From contig NZ_BBQI01000102.1 of the NCBI RefSeq assembly GCF_001652915.1, positions 186,001-250,000 on the forward strand: a DNA stretch of 64,000 bases, given 5' to 3'. The stretch comes from Cupriavidus sp. D384 (GTDB lineage Bacteria > Pseudomonadota > Gammaproteobacteria > Burkholderiales > Burkholderiaceae). How positions within the stretch are numbered: position 1 is the first letter of the stretch; each line of letters opens with the position of its first letter. Below, piece by piece: positions 44,886-53,678 of this stretch. The position numbers and the translations under genes are program-made. A model generated the notes under the pieces. The model saw only the letters and a program-made list of their open reading frames with translations, made no database searches and was not told the origin of the DNA.

Positions 44886-44914
44886 CGCCCCTCTCCCGCC
44901 AGCAGGGAGGGGCG
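44886..44914. terminator. GC-rich hairpin between convergent LysR and mdcH genes
   Basis: CGCCCCTC (44886-44893) pairs with GAGGGGCG (44907-44914), and the arms are linked by a partly complementary loop (CCC/GGG). It fills the 43-bp gap between two convergent stops. There is no T run, so it is a weak candidate for a shared transcription end. Confidence 0.35.
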
Positions 44915-44915
44915 A

Positions 44916-45839
44916 TCAATCCGCCGCCTCGCGCGCCATCAGCAGCCGCACGCTGTCCGCGCGCGTTTCCGCCAGCGCCACCGCCTGTGGAAACAGCGGC
45001 TGGCACAGGCGCGTCAGCACGTTGCCCGGCGGCATCTCCACCGCGAGCCGCATGTCGCAGGCGCGTGCCAGCAGCATCGTTTCATGCCAGCGCACCGGCA
45101 GTGCCATATTGCGTGCGAGGTCTTCGGCGATCCGGGCCGGGTCGCGCAATTCGCGCGCGGCGCTGGCGCTGAAGTAGCGCAGCGCCGGGCGCCGGCACTG
45201 GACGTCGGCAAACGCACGTTGCAGCGCCGCGGCGGCATCGTCCAGCAGCGTGCAGTGCGACGGCACCGCAATTGCCACCCGCTGCGCCGTGCGGGCACCT
45301 GCCGCCAGTGCCAGTTCGGCCACGCGGGCCATCGCGGCGTCCGATCCGGCAATCACAAGCTGGGTGTCGGCGTTGTAGTTGGCGATATGGACCGGCATGC
45401 CGGACCGGTGCACGGTGGCGACCACGGCTTCCAGCGGCCCTTGCTCCAGCCCCAGGATCGCGGTCATGCCATAACCGGATGGATAGGCGGCCTCCATCAG
45501 CCCGCCGCGCTGCGCGACCAGCCGCACGGCATCGGCGAATGGCAACACGCCGGCCGTGACCGCCGCCGCGTAGGCCCCGATCGACAGTCCGGCCACGGCA
45601 TCGGCGGCAGCGCCGTCGTCCAGCAGGGCGCGGGCGCTGGCGACGCCGGCCACGAGCAGGCAGATCTGCACGGAGACGGTGGAAGCCAGATGCGCGGCAT
45701 CGTCGTGCAGCAGGATGCTGGCGCCCAGCACCTCGCTGGCTTCGGCCAGCGTGCGTGCCACCGCCGGGTGATCGGGCAGCGCGTGGAGCATGCCGGGGCG
45801 TTGCGCGCCCTGGCCGGGAAAGGTCAGCAGGGTTGGCAT
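44916..45839 (-). CDS. mdcH: Malonate decarboxylase malonyl transferase (epsilon) subunit
   Basis: 307-residue malonyl-CoA:carrier transacylase, similar to FabD. It loads malonyl onto the MdcC carrier to start the cycle. GQGAQ is at residues 9-13, nucleophile Ser86 in AGLSIGAY and the catalytic His195 in VPSHCTLL. Its start overlaps the mdcG stop by 16 bp. It is the last gene of the mdcABCDEGH operon. Confidence 0.93.
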   Translation of the reverse strand: MPTLLTFPGQGAQRPGMLHALPDHPAVARTLAEASEVLGASILLHDDAAHLASTVSVQICLLVAGVASARALLDDGAAADAVAGLSIGAYAAAVTAGVLPFADAVRLVAQRGGLMEAAYPSGYGMTAILGLEQGPLEAVVATVHRSGMPVHIANYNADTQLVIAGSDAAMARVAELALAAGARTAQRVAIAVPSHCTLLDDAAAALQRAFADVQCRRPALRYFSASAARELRDPARIAEDLARNMALPVRWHETMLLARACDMRLAVEMPPGNVLTRLCQPLFPQAVALAETRADSVRLLMAREAAD

Positions 45840-46483
45840 GGGGCGCGCCAGGGGTCTTCGCAGAGCACCGGGCCGGTGTCGGTCTTCAGCAGCACGCGGC
45901 CCTGCGTGCGCAGCCGCTCGCGCAGCGCAAAGGCGCCGTACGGGGTAGCCACCTGGATATCGAGCCGCACCCCATCGGTATCGATCAGTGATTGCAGCGC
46001 CGCCAGCGTGGCGGTCGAGAGCGGTTCGGGGGCGTCCAGCAGCAGGTCGATATCGCTGCCGGGATGCAGTACGTCGATGCCGGAGGCCAGCGTAAAGCCC
46101 ACCGCGCCGGTCACACCCCACGGGTGCGGCAATGCGCCAAGCTGGCGCGAAAGCGGGTCCAGCGCGTGCAGCGCGGGAATCTCGTCGCGGCGCGGATGCA
46201 GGCGCCAGAAGCCCTCACGTGCGATATCGAATGGCGAGACCACGGTGGCGCACTGGTCGGCATCGATCCAGCCGGCGTGCCGCTGCGCGCGGTTGCGTCC
46301 CCGGACGCCGACCGGGATGCGCGGCATGCGCGCAGGGGTAGGCCCGGCCATATCGCGGTCGCGCCGCACCACCAGCGGTGCCTGCGCGAGCCAGTCCGCA
46401 TCGGCCCAGTCCGGCACATGGCCCGTGGCGATAAACGCCGCGGGATCGCGTAGCCAGATGAGGTCGTGCGGCCGAAGGCGCAT
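45824..46483 (-). CDS. mdcG: Phosphoribosyl-dephospho-CoA transferase (MdcG)
   Basis: 219-residue nucleotidyltransferase that attaches 2'-(5''-triphosphoribosyl)-3'-dephospho-CoA to the serine of the MdcC carrier, maturing the apo-protein. The nucleotidyltransferase metal motif GSDIDLLL (residues 142-149) is intact, and HDLIWL near the N-terminus is typical. It lies 1 bp from mdcE and overlaps mdcH by 16 bp. Confidence 0.92.
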   Translation of the reverse strand: MRLRPHDLIWLRDPAAFIATGHVPDWADADWLAQAPLVVRRDRDMAGPTPARMPRIPVGVRGRNRAQRHAGWIDADQCATVVSPFDIAREGFWRLHPRRDEIPALHALDPLSRQLGALPHPWGVTGAVGFTLASGIDVLHPGSDIDLLLDAPEPLSTATLAALQSLIDTDGVRLDIQVATPYGAFALRERLRTQGRVLLKTDTGPVLCEDPWRAPCQPC

Positions 46484-46484
46484 G

Positions 46485-47327
46485 TCAATCCTTGTCCTGC
46501 CATTGGCTGGCCAGCAGCGCGCGGGCCTGGCGCGTGGCGCCGCGGTTTTCGCCCTGCAGGCGGCTGCGCAGGTCGCGTTGCGGGTCGGCGTCGATATCGG
46601 CCAGCGCCTCGGCAAGCTGGCCCTGTACGGCGGCCAGGTCCTGCGCGTTGGGCGCGGCGGCATCGTGCACGGCAATCGTGCGCCACAGCAGGCCCAGCGT
46701 GGCGTAGTTGTCGAGGTCGTAGGCCATTGGCGGCACGGTGGCGGCAAATGCCTCCAGGTCTTCGACACTGCGCAGCGTGATGCGGGCGGCGGCTTCCTTG
46801 CCCATCGCGTGGACCTGTACGCCCGGATCGCGCAGCGCCAGGATGCGGTTGGCCTGATAGCCGTGCGCCAGGAAGGCGCCCGACATCGCCTTGCCCACCA
46901 GCAGCGCGATCACGGGATGACCCTGCAGCCGCGCCGTGGCATACGCAGCGGCGGCACTGGCAAGCGCCTGATGAATGCCGAAGGCCTCCTCGCGGCGGCC
47001 ATAGGCCTGGCTGGGCGTGTCGACGATGGCGACGATGGCGCGCTTGACCGGACGGTCGCGGTCGGCGGCCACGGCCTCATGCACGGCGCGCGCCAGCGAC
47101 CAGCCTTCGAGCAGTCCCACTTCGCCCTGCCGGGCGCGCGGGAACGGGCTGGCGGCGTCGGGAACCACGGCAATCAGGCGCGCGGCACGGCCAGCGGTTT
47201 CCACGTCGGCCACCTGGACCGATGCGGGATAGCCGGGCAGCCGCGCGGCGTTGCCGCCCAGGGCGGCCAGCCAGGTTTCGCCGCGGCTGGTGGCGCTTTG
47301 TGCTGCTTGTGCGGGCGTGGCGCTCAT
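46485..47327 (-). CDS. mdcE: Malonate decarboxylase gamma subunit
   Basis: 280-residue carboxyltransferase-fold subunit that pairs with MdcD to decarboxylate malonyl-S-carrier. Segments AIVAIVDTPSQAYGRREEAFGIHQALA and VIALLVGKAMSGAFLAHGYQANRILAL form the crotonase-like core. It starts with ATGA overlap to the mdcD stop. An in-frame extension into mdcD is not coding. Confidence 0.93.
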   Translation of the reverse strand: MSATPAQAAQSATSRGETWLAALGGNAARLPGYPASVQVADVETAGRAARLIAVVPDAASPFPRARQGEVGLLEGWSLARAVHEAVAADRDRPVKRAIVAIVDTPSQAYGRREEAFGIHQALASAAAAYATARLQGHPVIALLVGKAMSGAFLAHGYQANRILALRDPGVQVHAMGKEAAARITLRSVEDLEAFAATVPPMAYDLDNYATLGLLWRTIAVHDAAAPNAQDLAAVQGQLAEALADIDADPQRDLRSRLQGENRGATRQARALLASQWQDKD

Positions 47328-48178
47328 TGACGTTCTCCATAGAGGCGGCGCACGGTGGCCGGGTCCGGTTGATGGACGGCATCGCCGGCGGTATAGGTGG
47401 CGATGCGCTGCAGGTAGTCGGCGTAACGCTCGCTGCGCGCGGTGTCCTGTACGGGCGCGGTTGCCAGTTCGGCCACCACGTCGCGGATCTCGGCCGCGTC
47501 GTCGTCGACATAGCGGTCGGCCAGGCCTGTGGCATGGCGTTGCTCGCCGCCGGTCAGGCCCCAGATGAACGGGCGGTCGCGCGAATCGTATTCGCCCACG
47601 CCGGCCTCCTGTTCGATCACGGCCGGGCCGTTCAGGCCCAGGCGCGCCTCGCGTGTGACCACCAGTGCGCTGCACAGGCCGGCGGCAATCGACATGCCGC
47701 CAAAGCAGCCCACCTGGCCGGCAATCACGCCGATCACGGGCTGGTAGCGGCGCAGGTCGACGATGCCGGCGTGGATCTCGGCAATCGCGGCCAGGCCCAG
47801 GTTGGCTTCCTGCAGGCGCACGCCGCCGGTTTCGAACAGGATGACGGCACGCGTGGGCACGCCGCGGCGGTTATCGTCGGCGGCCAGTTCCAGCGCACCG
47901 GCAATCTTGGCACCACCCACTTCGCCCAGGCTGCCACCCTGGAACGCGCCTTCGATGGCCAGCACCACGGCGGGCTGCCCGTCGATCCGGCCCTTGGCAA
48001 CGATCACGCCGTCGTCGCCTTGCGGCACCACGCCCTGGCGTTCCAGCCACGGCGACGTCAGGCCGTCGAAAGGCCCGGCCAGCTCGCGGAAGGTGCCGGG
48101 GTCCAGCAGGGCGCGCGCACGTTCGCGTGCGCCAAGTTCGACAAAGCTCTCGCGCGAGAGCATTACGGCGCGGGTCAT
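47324..48178 (-). CDS. mdcD: Malonate decarboxylase beta subunit
   Basis: 284-residue decarboxylase subunit. IDGQPAVVLAIEGAFQGGSLGEVGGAKIAGALELA and RAVILFETGGVRLQEANLGLAAIAEIHAGIV are diagnostic of the biotin-independent malonate decarboxylase beta chain. It works with MdcE on the acyl-carrier. The ATG start at 48178 overlaps the mdcC stop as ATGA, showing tight coupling. Confidence 0.94.
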   Translation of the reverse strand: MTRAVMLSRESFVELGARERARALLDPGTFRELAGPFDGLTSPWLERQGVVPQGDDGVIVAKGRIDGQPAVVLAIEGAFQGGSLGEVGGAKIAGALELAADDNRRGVPTRAVILFETGGVRLQEANLGLAAIAEIHAGIVDLRRYQPVIGVIAGQVGCFGGMSIAAGLCSALVVTREARLGLNGPAVIEQEAGVGEYDSRDRPFIWGLTGGEQRHATGLADRYVDDDAAEIRDVVAELATAPVQDTARSERYADYLQRIATYTAGDAVHQPDPATVRRLYGERQ

Positions 48179-48483
48179 GTCGGCTCCTTGCTGTCGAGCG
48201 CTTCGAAGGCTTCGGCCAGGCGCATGCCGACCACGCCGGGTGTGGCGCCGAAGTCGTGGATGCGGATCTTCATTGCGGCGCGCGGCTCGGCACTGAACAC
48301 GCGGTTGAGCTGGGCATCCCAGACACGGCCGTATCCGTTGATCGATGTGGTGACGTCGATCGACGTCTTGCCGGCTTCGCCCGGCTCGATGATCACTTCC
48401 AGGTCGCCAGACCCGACCACGCCCACCAGCACGCGGCGCGCGGCCGGGGCGCCGGCGGCGTATTCGAAACGGAGCTGTTCCAT
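48175..48483 (-). CDS. mdcC: Malonate decarboxylase acyl carrier (delta) subunit
   Basis: 102-residue carrier protein. Ser25 in VGVVGSGDLEV is the site that receives the CoA-derived prosthetic group through MdcG. The protein then carries acetyl or malonyl between the other subunits. Its start shares one base with the mdcB stop (TGATG). Confidence 0.94.
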   Translation of the reverse strand: MEQLRFEYAAGAPAARRVLVGVVGSGDLEVIIEPGEAGKTSIDVTTSINGYGRVWDAQLNRVFSAEPRAAMKIRIHDFGATPGVVGMRLAEAFEALDSKEPT

Positions 48484-49394
48484 CAGTGTTCTCCAGATGG
48501 CGCGGCCGGAAGCCCGCCAAGCCGATCAAGAAAGAGGGTGGCGGCCAGCAGGTCGGCGCTGCCGCCCGGCGATGCATGGCGCGCCTGCATCGTCGCTTCG
48601 AGTTCATGCAGGCGGCGGCGCCCGGCCAGCGTGCCGATGCCGCCAGCGTCAAGCACCGCCTCGGCGCCGGCCTGCACATCGGCCAGCCCGGCACGGCCGG
48701 CGCGTGCCAGCACGCAGGTATCGTCAAGCCGCGCCATGATGGCCAGCAGTGTGTTGACCTGTGCCGTGGGTTCGGCATCGCCGCGAGCGCGGGCCTCGCG
48801 CAGCATCGGCAGGCCGATGCCCATCACGTGCGGAAAGCCCGCTTCGGCCTGTTCGCGCGCGCCGCCCACGCCGTAGGCGGCGCGTGCCAGTTCGCCCTTG
48901 TTGCCGGTGTGGGCGGGGCGATGCCGGTCGGGCAGGCGGGCGATCACGGCGCCCATCTGCGCGATGGCCTTGGCGTTGGGCACGGTGCCGCGCGTCTTGC
49001 CCAGCCAGCCAGCCGCACCGGCCAGCAGGCCCAGGGCCCAGATCGCGCCGCGATGTGTGTTGACGCCGCCCGTGGCGCGCAGCATGGCGGCTTCGGCGTC
49101 GCGGCCCAGCGCACCAAGGCGTTCGCGCAGCGCCACGTCGATGCGGCGCGCCTGCTGTCCGGCCTGCGCCATGGCCGTGAAGCTGTCGGCCAGGCTGTGC
49201 GCCGAAGCGATCATCAGCGACAGCGACATGTCGGCATGGGCGCCGTTGCCGCGCGCGTCCACCAGCCCGGGCTTGGGCGCCAGCGTGGCTTCGTCCACCA
49301 GGACCGTGACGGCCAGGTCACCGATGGCGGCGGCCAGGACGGACGGCGCGAAGTTGCGACAAGAGGCCGATGGGAGGGGTGCCAGCGCCGCCAT
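48483..49394 (-). CDS. mdcB: Triphosphoribosyl-dephospho-CoA synthase (MdcB)
   Basis: 303 residues of the CitG/MdcB family, which makes the prosthetic-group precursor from ATP and 3'-dephospho-CoA. Signatures are DEATLAPKPGLVDARGNGAHADMSL, GGVNTHRGAIWALGLL and DDTCVLARAG. Adjacent genes overlap by a single base at both ends (TGATG junctions with mdcA and mdcC), typical of the stoichiometrically coupled mdc operon. Confidence 0.92.
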   Translation of the reverse strand: MAALAPLPSASCRNFAPSVLAAAIGDLAVTVLVDEATLAPKPGLVDARGNGAHADMSLSLMIASAHSLADSFTAMAQAGQQARRIDVALRERLGALGRDAEAAMLRATGGVNTHRGAIWALGLLAGAAGWLGKTRGTVPNAKAIAQMGAVIARLPDRHRPAHTGNKGELARAAYGVGGAREQAEAGFPHVMGIGLPMLREARARGDAEPTAQVNTLLAIMARLDDTCVLARAGRAGLADVQAGAEAVLDAGGIGTLAGRRRLHELEATMQARHASPGGSADLLAATLFLDRLGGLPAAPSGEH

Positions 49395-51052
49395 CACCAG
49401 CTCCTGAAGCGGGCGGGCGGGTTGTAGAGGCCGCCCGACCATTCCACCAGGTCGGCCATGCTGCGCGCGGCCAGCAGCGAGCGCGTGGCCTGCGCGCGAT
49501 GCACGCCAAGGTCTTCGGGCAGCGCGATCAGGCCGTCGCTGCGCATCTGGCGCGTGGTGGCCGGATCGTGCCGCATGCCGATCGGCGTGACGCCGGCCAC
49601 GGCGGCAATCATGCGGCGCCGCTCTTCCAGCGAGCGCGCCTTGTAGAGGTAGGCGATGCCTTCCTCGGTCAGCACATGCGTGACGTCGTCGCCGTAGATC
49701 ATGACCGGCGCCAGCGGCATGCCGCTGTCCCTGGCAACCTGCACGGCATCCATCGATTCCACGAAGGTCGGCTTGCCGCCGGCCTGGAACGTTTCCACCA
49801 TCTGCACCACGAGCTTGCGGCCACGCGCCAGCGGATCGTCGGTCTCGATCAGGTCCAGCCAGGCAGGCGTGGCGTGGCGGCGGCCGCCGGGGTTGTGGCC
49901 CATGTTCGGTGCGCCGCCGAAGCCGGACAGCCGGCCGCGCGTGACCGTGGACGAATGCCCGTCGCCATCGATCTGCAGCGTGGAGCCGATAAACAGGTCC
50001 ACTGCGTACTGGCCGGCCAGCTGGCACAGCGCGCGGTTCGAACGCATGCTGCCGTCGCGGCCCGTGAAGAACACGTCGGGCCGGGCGGCCACGTAGTCTT
50101 CCATGCCCAGTTCGCTGCCAAAGCTGTGCACGCTTTCCACCCAGCCCGATTCGATGGCCGGAATCAGCGTCGGGTGCGGATTGAGCGTCCAGTACTTGCA
50201 GATCTTGCCCTTCAGGCCCAGCTGCTCGCCGTAGGTGGGCAGGATCAGTTCGATGGCGGCGGTGTTGAAGCCGATGCCATGGTTCAGCGACTGCACGTTG
50301 TGGCGCTCGTAGATGCCGCGGATTGCCATCATCGCCATCAGGATGTGTACCGGCTTGATCAGGCGCGGGTCGCGCGTGAACAGCGGTTCGCAGAAGAACG
50401 GCTTGTCGGACTGCACCACGTAGTCGATCCAGGAGCCCGGAATATCCACGCGCGGCAGGTCGGCGGGGTCGTCGACGATCTCGTTGACCTGGGCGATCAC
50501 GATACCGTCGCGGAACGCGGCGGCTTCCACCAGCGCCGGCGAATCCTCGGTGCTGGGGCCCGTGTACAGGTTGCCGTCGCGGTCGGCCTTGTAGCCGGCC
50601 GTCAGCACGATCTGAGGCGTCAGGTCGACATAGAGCCGCGAGTACAGCTCGATATAGGTATGGATGGCGCCCACTTCGAGCAGGCCGTCTTCCAGGAACT
50701 GCGAGATCCGCACGCTCTGGGCGCCCGCGTAGGCGAAGTCCAGCTTGCGGGCGATGCCGCGCTCGAACAGGTCCAGGTGTTCCACCCGGCTCACGCTCGG
50801 GATGATCATGTGCAGGTCATGCACGCGCGACGGATCGGCCTCGGCCAGCGCGCGCGACAGGAAATCGGCCTGTTTCTGGTTGTTGCCCTCCAGTACCACG
50901 CGGTCGCCGGGGGCGGTGATGGTCTCCAGAAAGCGCACGATGTCGCCGGTGGGCACCACCTTGCCCGTGGCGATCTTCGCGCCCAGGTCCTGGCGGCGCC
51001 GTTTTTCGGTGCGGCGCGTGTCCCATTGTCGTTCCGGTATCGGATTCAGCAT
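49394..51052 (-). CDS. mdcA: Malonate decarboxylase alpha subunit (acetyl-S-carrier:malonate transferase)
   Basis: 552-residue transferase that exchanges the carrier-bound acetyl group for malonyl. The start has a GGAG site. Core segments include RFLETITAPGDRVVLEGNN, GDGHSSTVTRGRLSGFGGAPNMGHNPGG and GVTPIGMRHDPATTRQM. It is the first gene of mdcABCDEGH. The divergent madLM genes and a repeat-rich promoter lie upstream. Confidence 0.94.
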   Translation of the reverse strand: MLNPIPERQWDTRRTEKRRRQDLGAKIATGKVVPTGDIVRFLETITAPGDRVVLEGNNQKQADFLSRALAEADPSRVHDLHMIIPSVSRVEHLDLFERGIARKLDFAYAGAQSVRISQFLEDGLLEVGAIHTYIELYSRLYVDLTPQIVLTAGYKADRDGNLYTGPSTEDSPALVEAAAFRDGIVIAQVNEIVDDPADLPRVDIPGSWIDYVVQSDKPFFCEPLFTRDPRLIKPVHILMAMMAIRGIYERHNVQSLNHGIGFNTAAIELILPTYGEQLGLKGKICKYWTLNPHPTLIPAIESGWVESVHSFGSELGMEDYVAARPDVFFTGRDGSMRSNRALCQLAGQYAVDLFIGSTLQIDGDGHSSTVTRGRLSGFGGAPNMGHNPGGRRHATPAWLDLIETDDPLARGRKLVVQMVETFQAGGKPTFVESMDAVQVARDSGMPLAPVMIYGDDVTHVLTEEGIAYLYKARSLEERRRMIAAVAGVTPIGMRHDPATTRQMRSDGLIALPEDLGVHRAQATRSLLAARSMADLVEWSGGLYNPPARFRSW

Positions 51053-51132
51053 GACGTCTCCGGTGTGCTGCGGTCGTTACGGCAACGATAGGCCACGAGG
51101 CGGCGGGCGAACAATCAACGTCGGCGACGGAC

Positions 51133-51197
51133 CGTTACGGCGGGCGTAACTAAACGCTTGAGCGGAGGGTAACCAAACGATTAACCGGACCGTAACG
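51133..51197. promoter_or_regulatory. Nested repeats in the divergent mdc/mad promoter region
   Basis: An outer inverted pair, CGTTACGG (51133-51140) and CCGTAACG (51190-51197), encloses two direct copies of GTAAC(T/C)AAACG at 51146-51156 and 51169-51179, 23 bp apart. The elements lie in the 253-bp gap between mdcA and madL. The layout fits a tetrameric LysR regulator (probable MdcR, encoded downstream of madM) controlling both directions. Confidence 0.6.
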
Positions 51198-51305
51198 ATC
51201 CTGCGCCACTGGTTGATTGATGCGGCGCGCCACCGTTCCTAGAGTTGTCTGCAAATGTCCGCCCCACCGGGGAAGCGGCGACGACAACACCAACTGGAGA
51301 CAACC

Positions 51306-51701
51306 ATGATCATCTACGGAACCGCGCTACTGGCCATCTGCCACCTGGTGGGCCTGTACCTGGGCGACCTGCTCGGCGCCGCCATCGGCGTCAAGTCGAA
51401 TGTGGGCGGGGTGGGCATCGCCATGCTGCTGCTGATATTCATCCGGCTCTACCTGCACGACCGTGGCCTGATGCCGAAGGAGACCGAGGCAGGCGTGGGC
51501 TTCTGGGGTGCGATGTATATCCCCGTGGTGGTGGCGATGGCTGCCCAGCAGAACGTGGTGGCTGCGCTGCGCGGTGGCCCGGTGGCCGTGCTGGCGGCCA
51601 TCCTGGCCGTGGCGGCCTGTGCCTGCCTGATTGCGCTGCTCAGCCGCACCGGCGACCACGAGCCGCTGCCGCCGCTGCCGGCCGAAGCCGTTTCGCAATA
51701 A
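51306..51701 (+). CDS. madL: Malonate transporter subunit MadL
   Basis: 131 residues with about four membrane segments (IIYGTALLAICHLVGLYLGDLLG; GIAMLLLIFIRLYL; GFWGAMYIPVVVAMAAQQNVVAAL; VLAAILAVAACACLIALL). Together with MadM it forms a Na+/malonate or H+/malonate symporter first described in Malonomonas rubra. The start at 51306 has a GGAGA site. It is divergent from the mdc operon, which consumes the imported malonate. Confidence 0.93.
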   Translation: MIIYGTALLAICHLVGLYLGDLLGAAIGVKSNVGGVGIAMLLLIFIRLYLHDRGLMPKETEAGVGFWGAMYIPVVVAMAAQQNVVAALRGGPVAVLAAILAVAACACLIALLSRTGDHEPLPPLPAEAVSQ

Positions 51702-51715
51702 GCCAGGAGACCGCC

Positions 51716-52498
51716 ATGACGATTGCTGCTCCGGCCATGATGTTCGACAACGTCCTGCTCCACAACGGCCTGGTGACGGCCTTTGCCACCGTCGGCATTG
51801 TGATGTGGGTGTCTTCCCAGATTTCGAAAAGGCTGACGAAGGGGCGCCTGCACGCGTCGGCCATCGCCATCATGATCGGCCTGGCGCTGGCCTATTACGG
51901 GGGCGTGGTCACCGGCAAGGAAAAGGGCCTGGCCGATTTCGCGCTGTTCTCGGGCATCGGCCTGATGGGCGGCGCCATGCTGCGCGACTTCGCGATCGTT
52001 GCCACGGCCTTCGAGGTGCAGGTGCGCGAGGCCCGCAAGGCGGGCATGGTGGGGGCCGTGTCGCTGCTGCTGGGTACCGTGGTGCCGTTCATCGTCGGCG
52101 CGGTGGTGGCGCGGGCGTTCGGCTACAGCGACGCGGTCAGCATGACGACCATCGGCGCCGGCGCGGTGACCTATATCGTCGGCCCTGTGACCGGCGCGGC
52201 GCTTGGTGCCAGTTCGGATGTGATTGCGCTGTCGATTGCCACCGGGCTGATCAAGGCCATCATCGTGATGGTGGGCACGCCGTTCGCGGCGGGCTTCCTG
52301 GGCCTGAACAATCCGCGCGCCGCCATGGTGTTCGGCGGGCTGGCGGGCACGGTCAGCGGCGTATCGGCCGGACTGGCCGCCACGGATCGCAGGCTGGTGC
52401 CCTATGGCGCGCTGGTTGCCACGTTCCACACCGGACTGGGCTGCCTGCTGGGGCCGTCGGTGCTGTTCCTGGCGACCAAGGCGATTGTGGGCGGTTGA
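51716..52498 (+). CDS. madM: Malonate transporter subunit MadM
   Basis: 260 residues, multi-pass inner-membrane protein (seven to eight segments). The family start FDNVLLHNGLVTAFATVGIVMWVSSQISKRL and GIGLMGGAMLRDFAIVATAFEVQ are clear. It is 14 bp after madL with a strong AGGAG site. Its stop is 9 bp from the convergent regulator gene. Confidence 0.93.
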   Translation: MTIAAPAMMFDNVLLHNGLVTAFATVGIVMWVSSQISKRLTKGRLHASAIAIMIGLALAYYGGVVTGKEKGLADFALFSGIGLMGGAMLRDFAIVATAFEVQVREARKAGMVGAVSLLLGTVVPFIVGAVVARAFGYSDAVSMTTIGAGAVTYIVGPVTGAALGASSDVIALSIATGLIKAIIVMVGTPFAAGFLGLNNPRAAMVFGGLAGTVSGVSAGLAATDRRLVPYGALVATFHTGLGCLLGPSVLFLATKAIVGG

Positions 52499-52507
52499 TC
52501 CGGCTGA

Positions 52508-53434
52508 TCAGCAGGGCGCGCGGCCGCCGGCCTGCGTCAGCATGCGGCAGACCGCCGCCAGCGCCAGCAGGTTGGGGTCGCGCTCGCGGCGGCGCAGGAA
52601 ACTGAGCCCGATGGTCTGCTTCATGCCGTAGTCGGCGGTCAGCGGCACGAAGGCCACGTTGCGCGCGAACACGTCGCGCACGCGGCCGGGCAGCAGCGAG
52701 TAGCCGATGCCGCCGCCCACAAGGTTCATCAGCGAGAAGATGTCGCCCACCTTCATCACCACGTTGGGCGTGAAGTCGGCAATGCGGAACGCCTCGGCAA
52801 AGCCGCTCGATGTCACGAATCCGTCGCCCAGCGACACGAACGGCTCGTCGCGGCACTGGCGCAGGTCCACCGCGGCCAGCCTGGCGTAGTGCGAATCGGC
52901 CGGCGTGGCAAAGAAGATGTCGTCCTCGAACATCGGAATCGACTCGATTTCGGCGCTGGGCTCGGGCAGCCCCATCAGCGTGGCGTCGATGGTGCCCTGG
53001 CGCAGCTTGTTGAGCAGATCCGCGTTGGAGCCCAGCACCAGTTCGGTCTGCAGTTCGGGGCGGCGCATCTTGATACCGATCACCACCTGCGGCACGGTAC
53101 GGATCGTCAGCGAATAAAGCGAGCCGATCTTGAGCTGGTCGGCCGAATAGCCGGCGGCCTCGCGCGTCACGCGCACGCCGTCGGCCATGGTCTTGAGCAC
53201 GTCGCGCGCCACATCGGCCAGCACGTGGGCCGCCTCGGTGGGCAGCAGATTGCGGCCCTCGTGGCGGAACAGGGCGCAGCGCAGCCCTTCCTCCAGCGAA
53301 TGCAGGGCCCGGTGCACGCTGACGGTGCTGACTTCCAGCATCTCGGCGGCCTTGGCAAGGTTGCCCGTGTCCATGAACGCGAGCAGCGCTTCGAGCTTGC
53401 GGAACGTGATGTCTTCGCTGATGCGTTCGGGCAT
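52508..53434 (-). CDS. mdcR: LysR-family regulator of the malonate genes (probable MdcR)
   Basis: 308 residues. The N-terminus EDITFRKLEALLAFMDTGNLAKAAEMLEVSTVSVHRALHSLEEGLRCALFRHEGRNLLPT is the MdcR/malonate-utilisation branch of LysR. The effector domain has VDLRQCRDEPFVSLGDGFVTSSGFAEAF. It is convergent with madM and close to the module; mdcR genes elsewhere occupy the same position. It probably binds the repeats in the mdcA-madL gap and activates with malonate or malonyl-CoA. Assignment is by family and context. Confidence 0.82.
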   Translation of the reverse strand: MPERISEDITFRKLEALLAFMDTGNLAKAAEMLEVSTVSVHRALHSLEEGLRCALFRHEGRNLLPTEAAHVLADVARDVLKTMADGVRVTREAAGYSADQLKIGSLYSLTIRTVPQVVIGIKMRRPELQTELVLGSNADLLNKLRQGTIDATLMGLPEPSAEIESIPMFEDDIFFATPADSHYARLAAVDLRQCRDEPFVSLGDGFVTSSGFAEAFRIADFTPNVVMKVGDIFSLMNLVGGGIGYSLLPGRVRDVFARNVAFVPLTADYGMKQTIGLSFLRRRERDPNLLALAAVCRMLTQAGGRAPC

Positions 53435-53678
53435 GGCGTGGGGGCGGCGGGACGGAAGTCAGGACAGGCCACGATGATCGCACACCGGGGCCCTGCGATG
53501 TGCATGGGGCACGTGGCGGAACGCTTGCGCCGGCCAATTATTTCGCCCGATGTCACCAGCCCGGCATGACATATCCCGACATGAATGGCAGGGCGACAGC
53601 CGCCGGTCGGCATCCTAGAGTTCACCCCGTCGACGCGGCACCGCGCGTCAAACGAATCGAACCGAGAGGACACACACC

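Noticed and set aside
46484-46768. N-terminal extension of mdcG into mdcE
   Set aside because: The extra 95 residues are out-of-frame mdcE sequence; MdcG family homology starts at the ATG at 46483.
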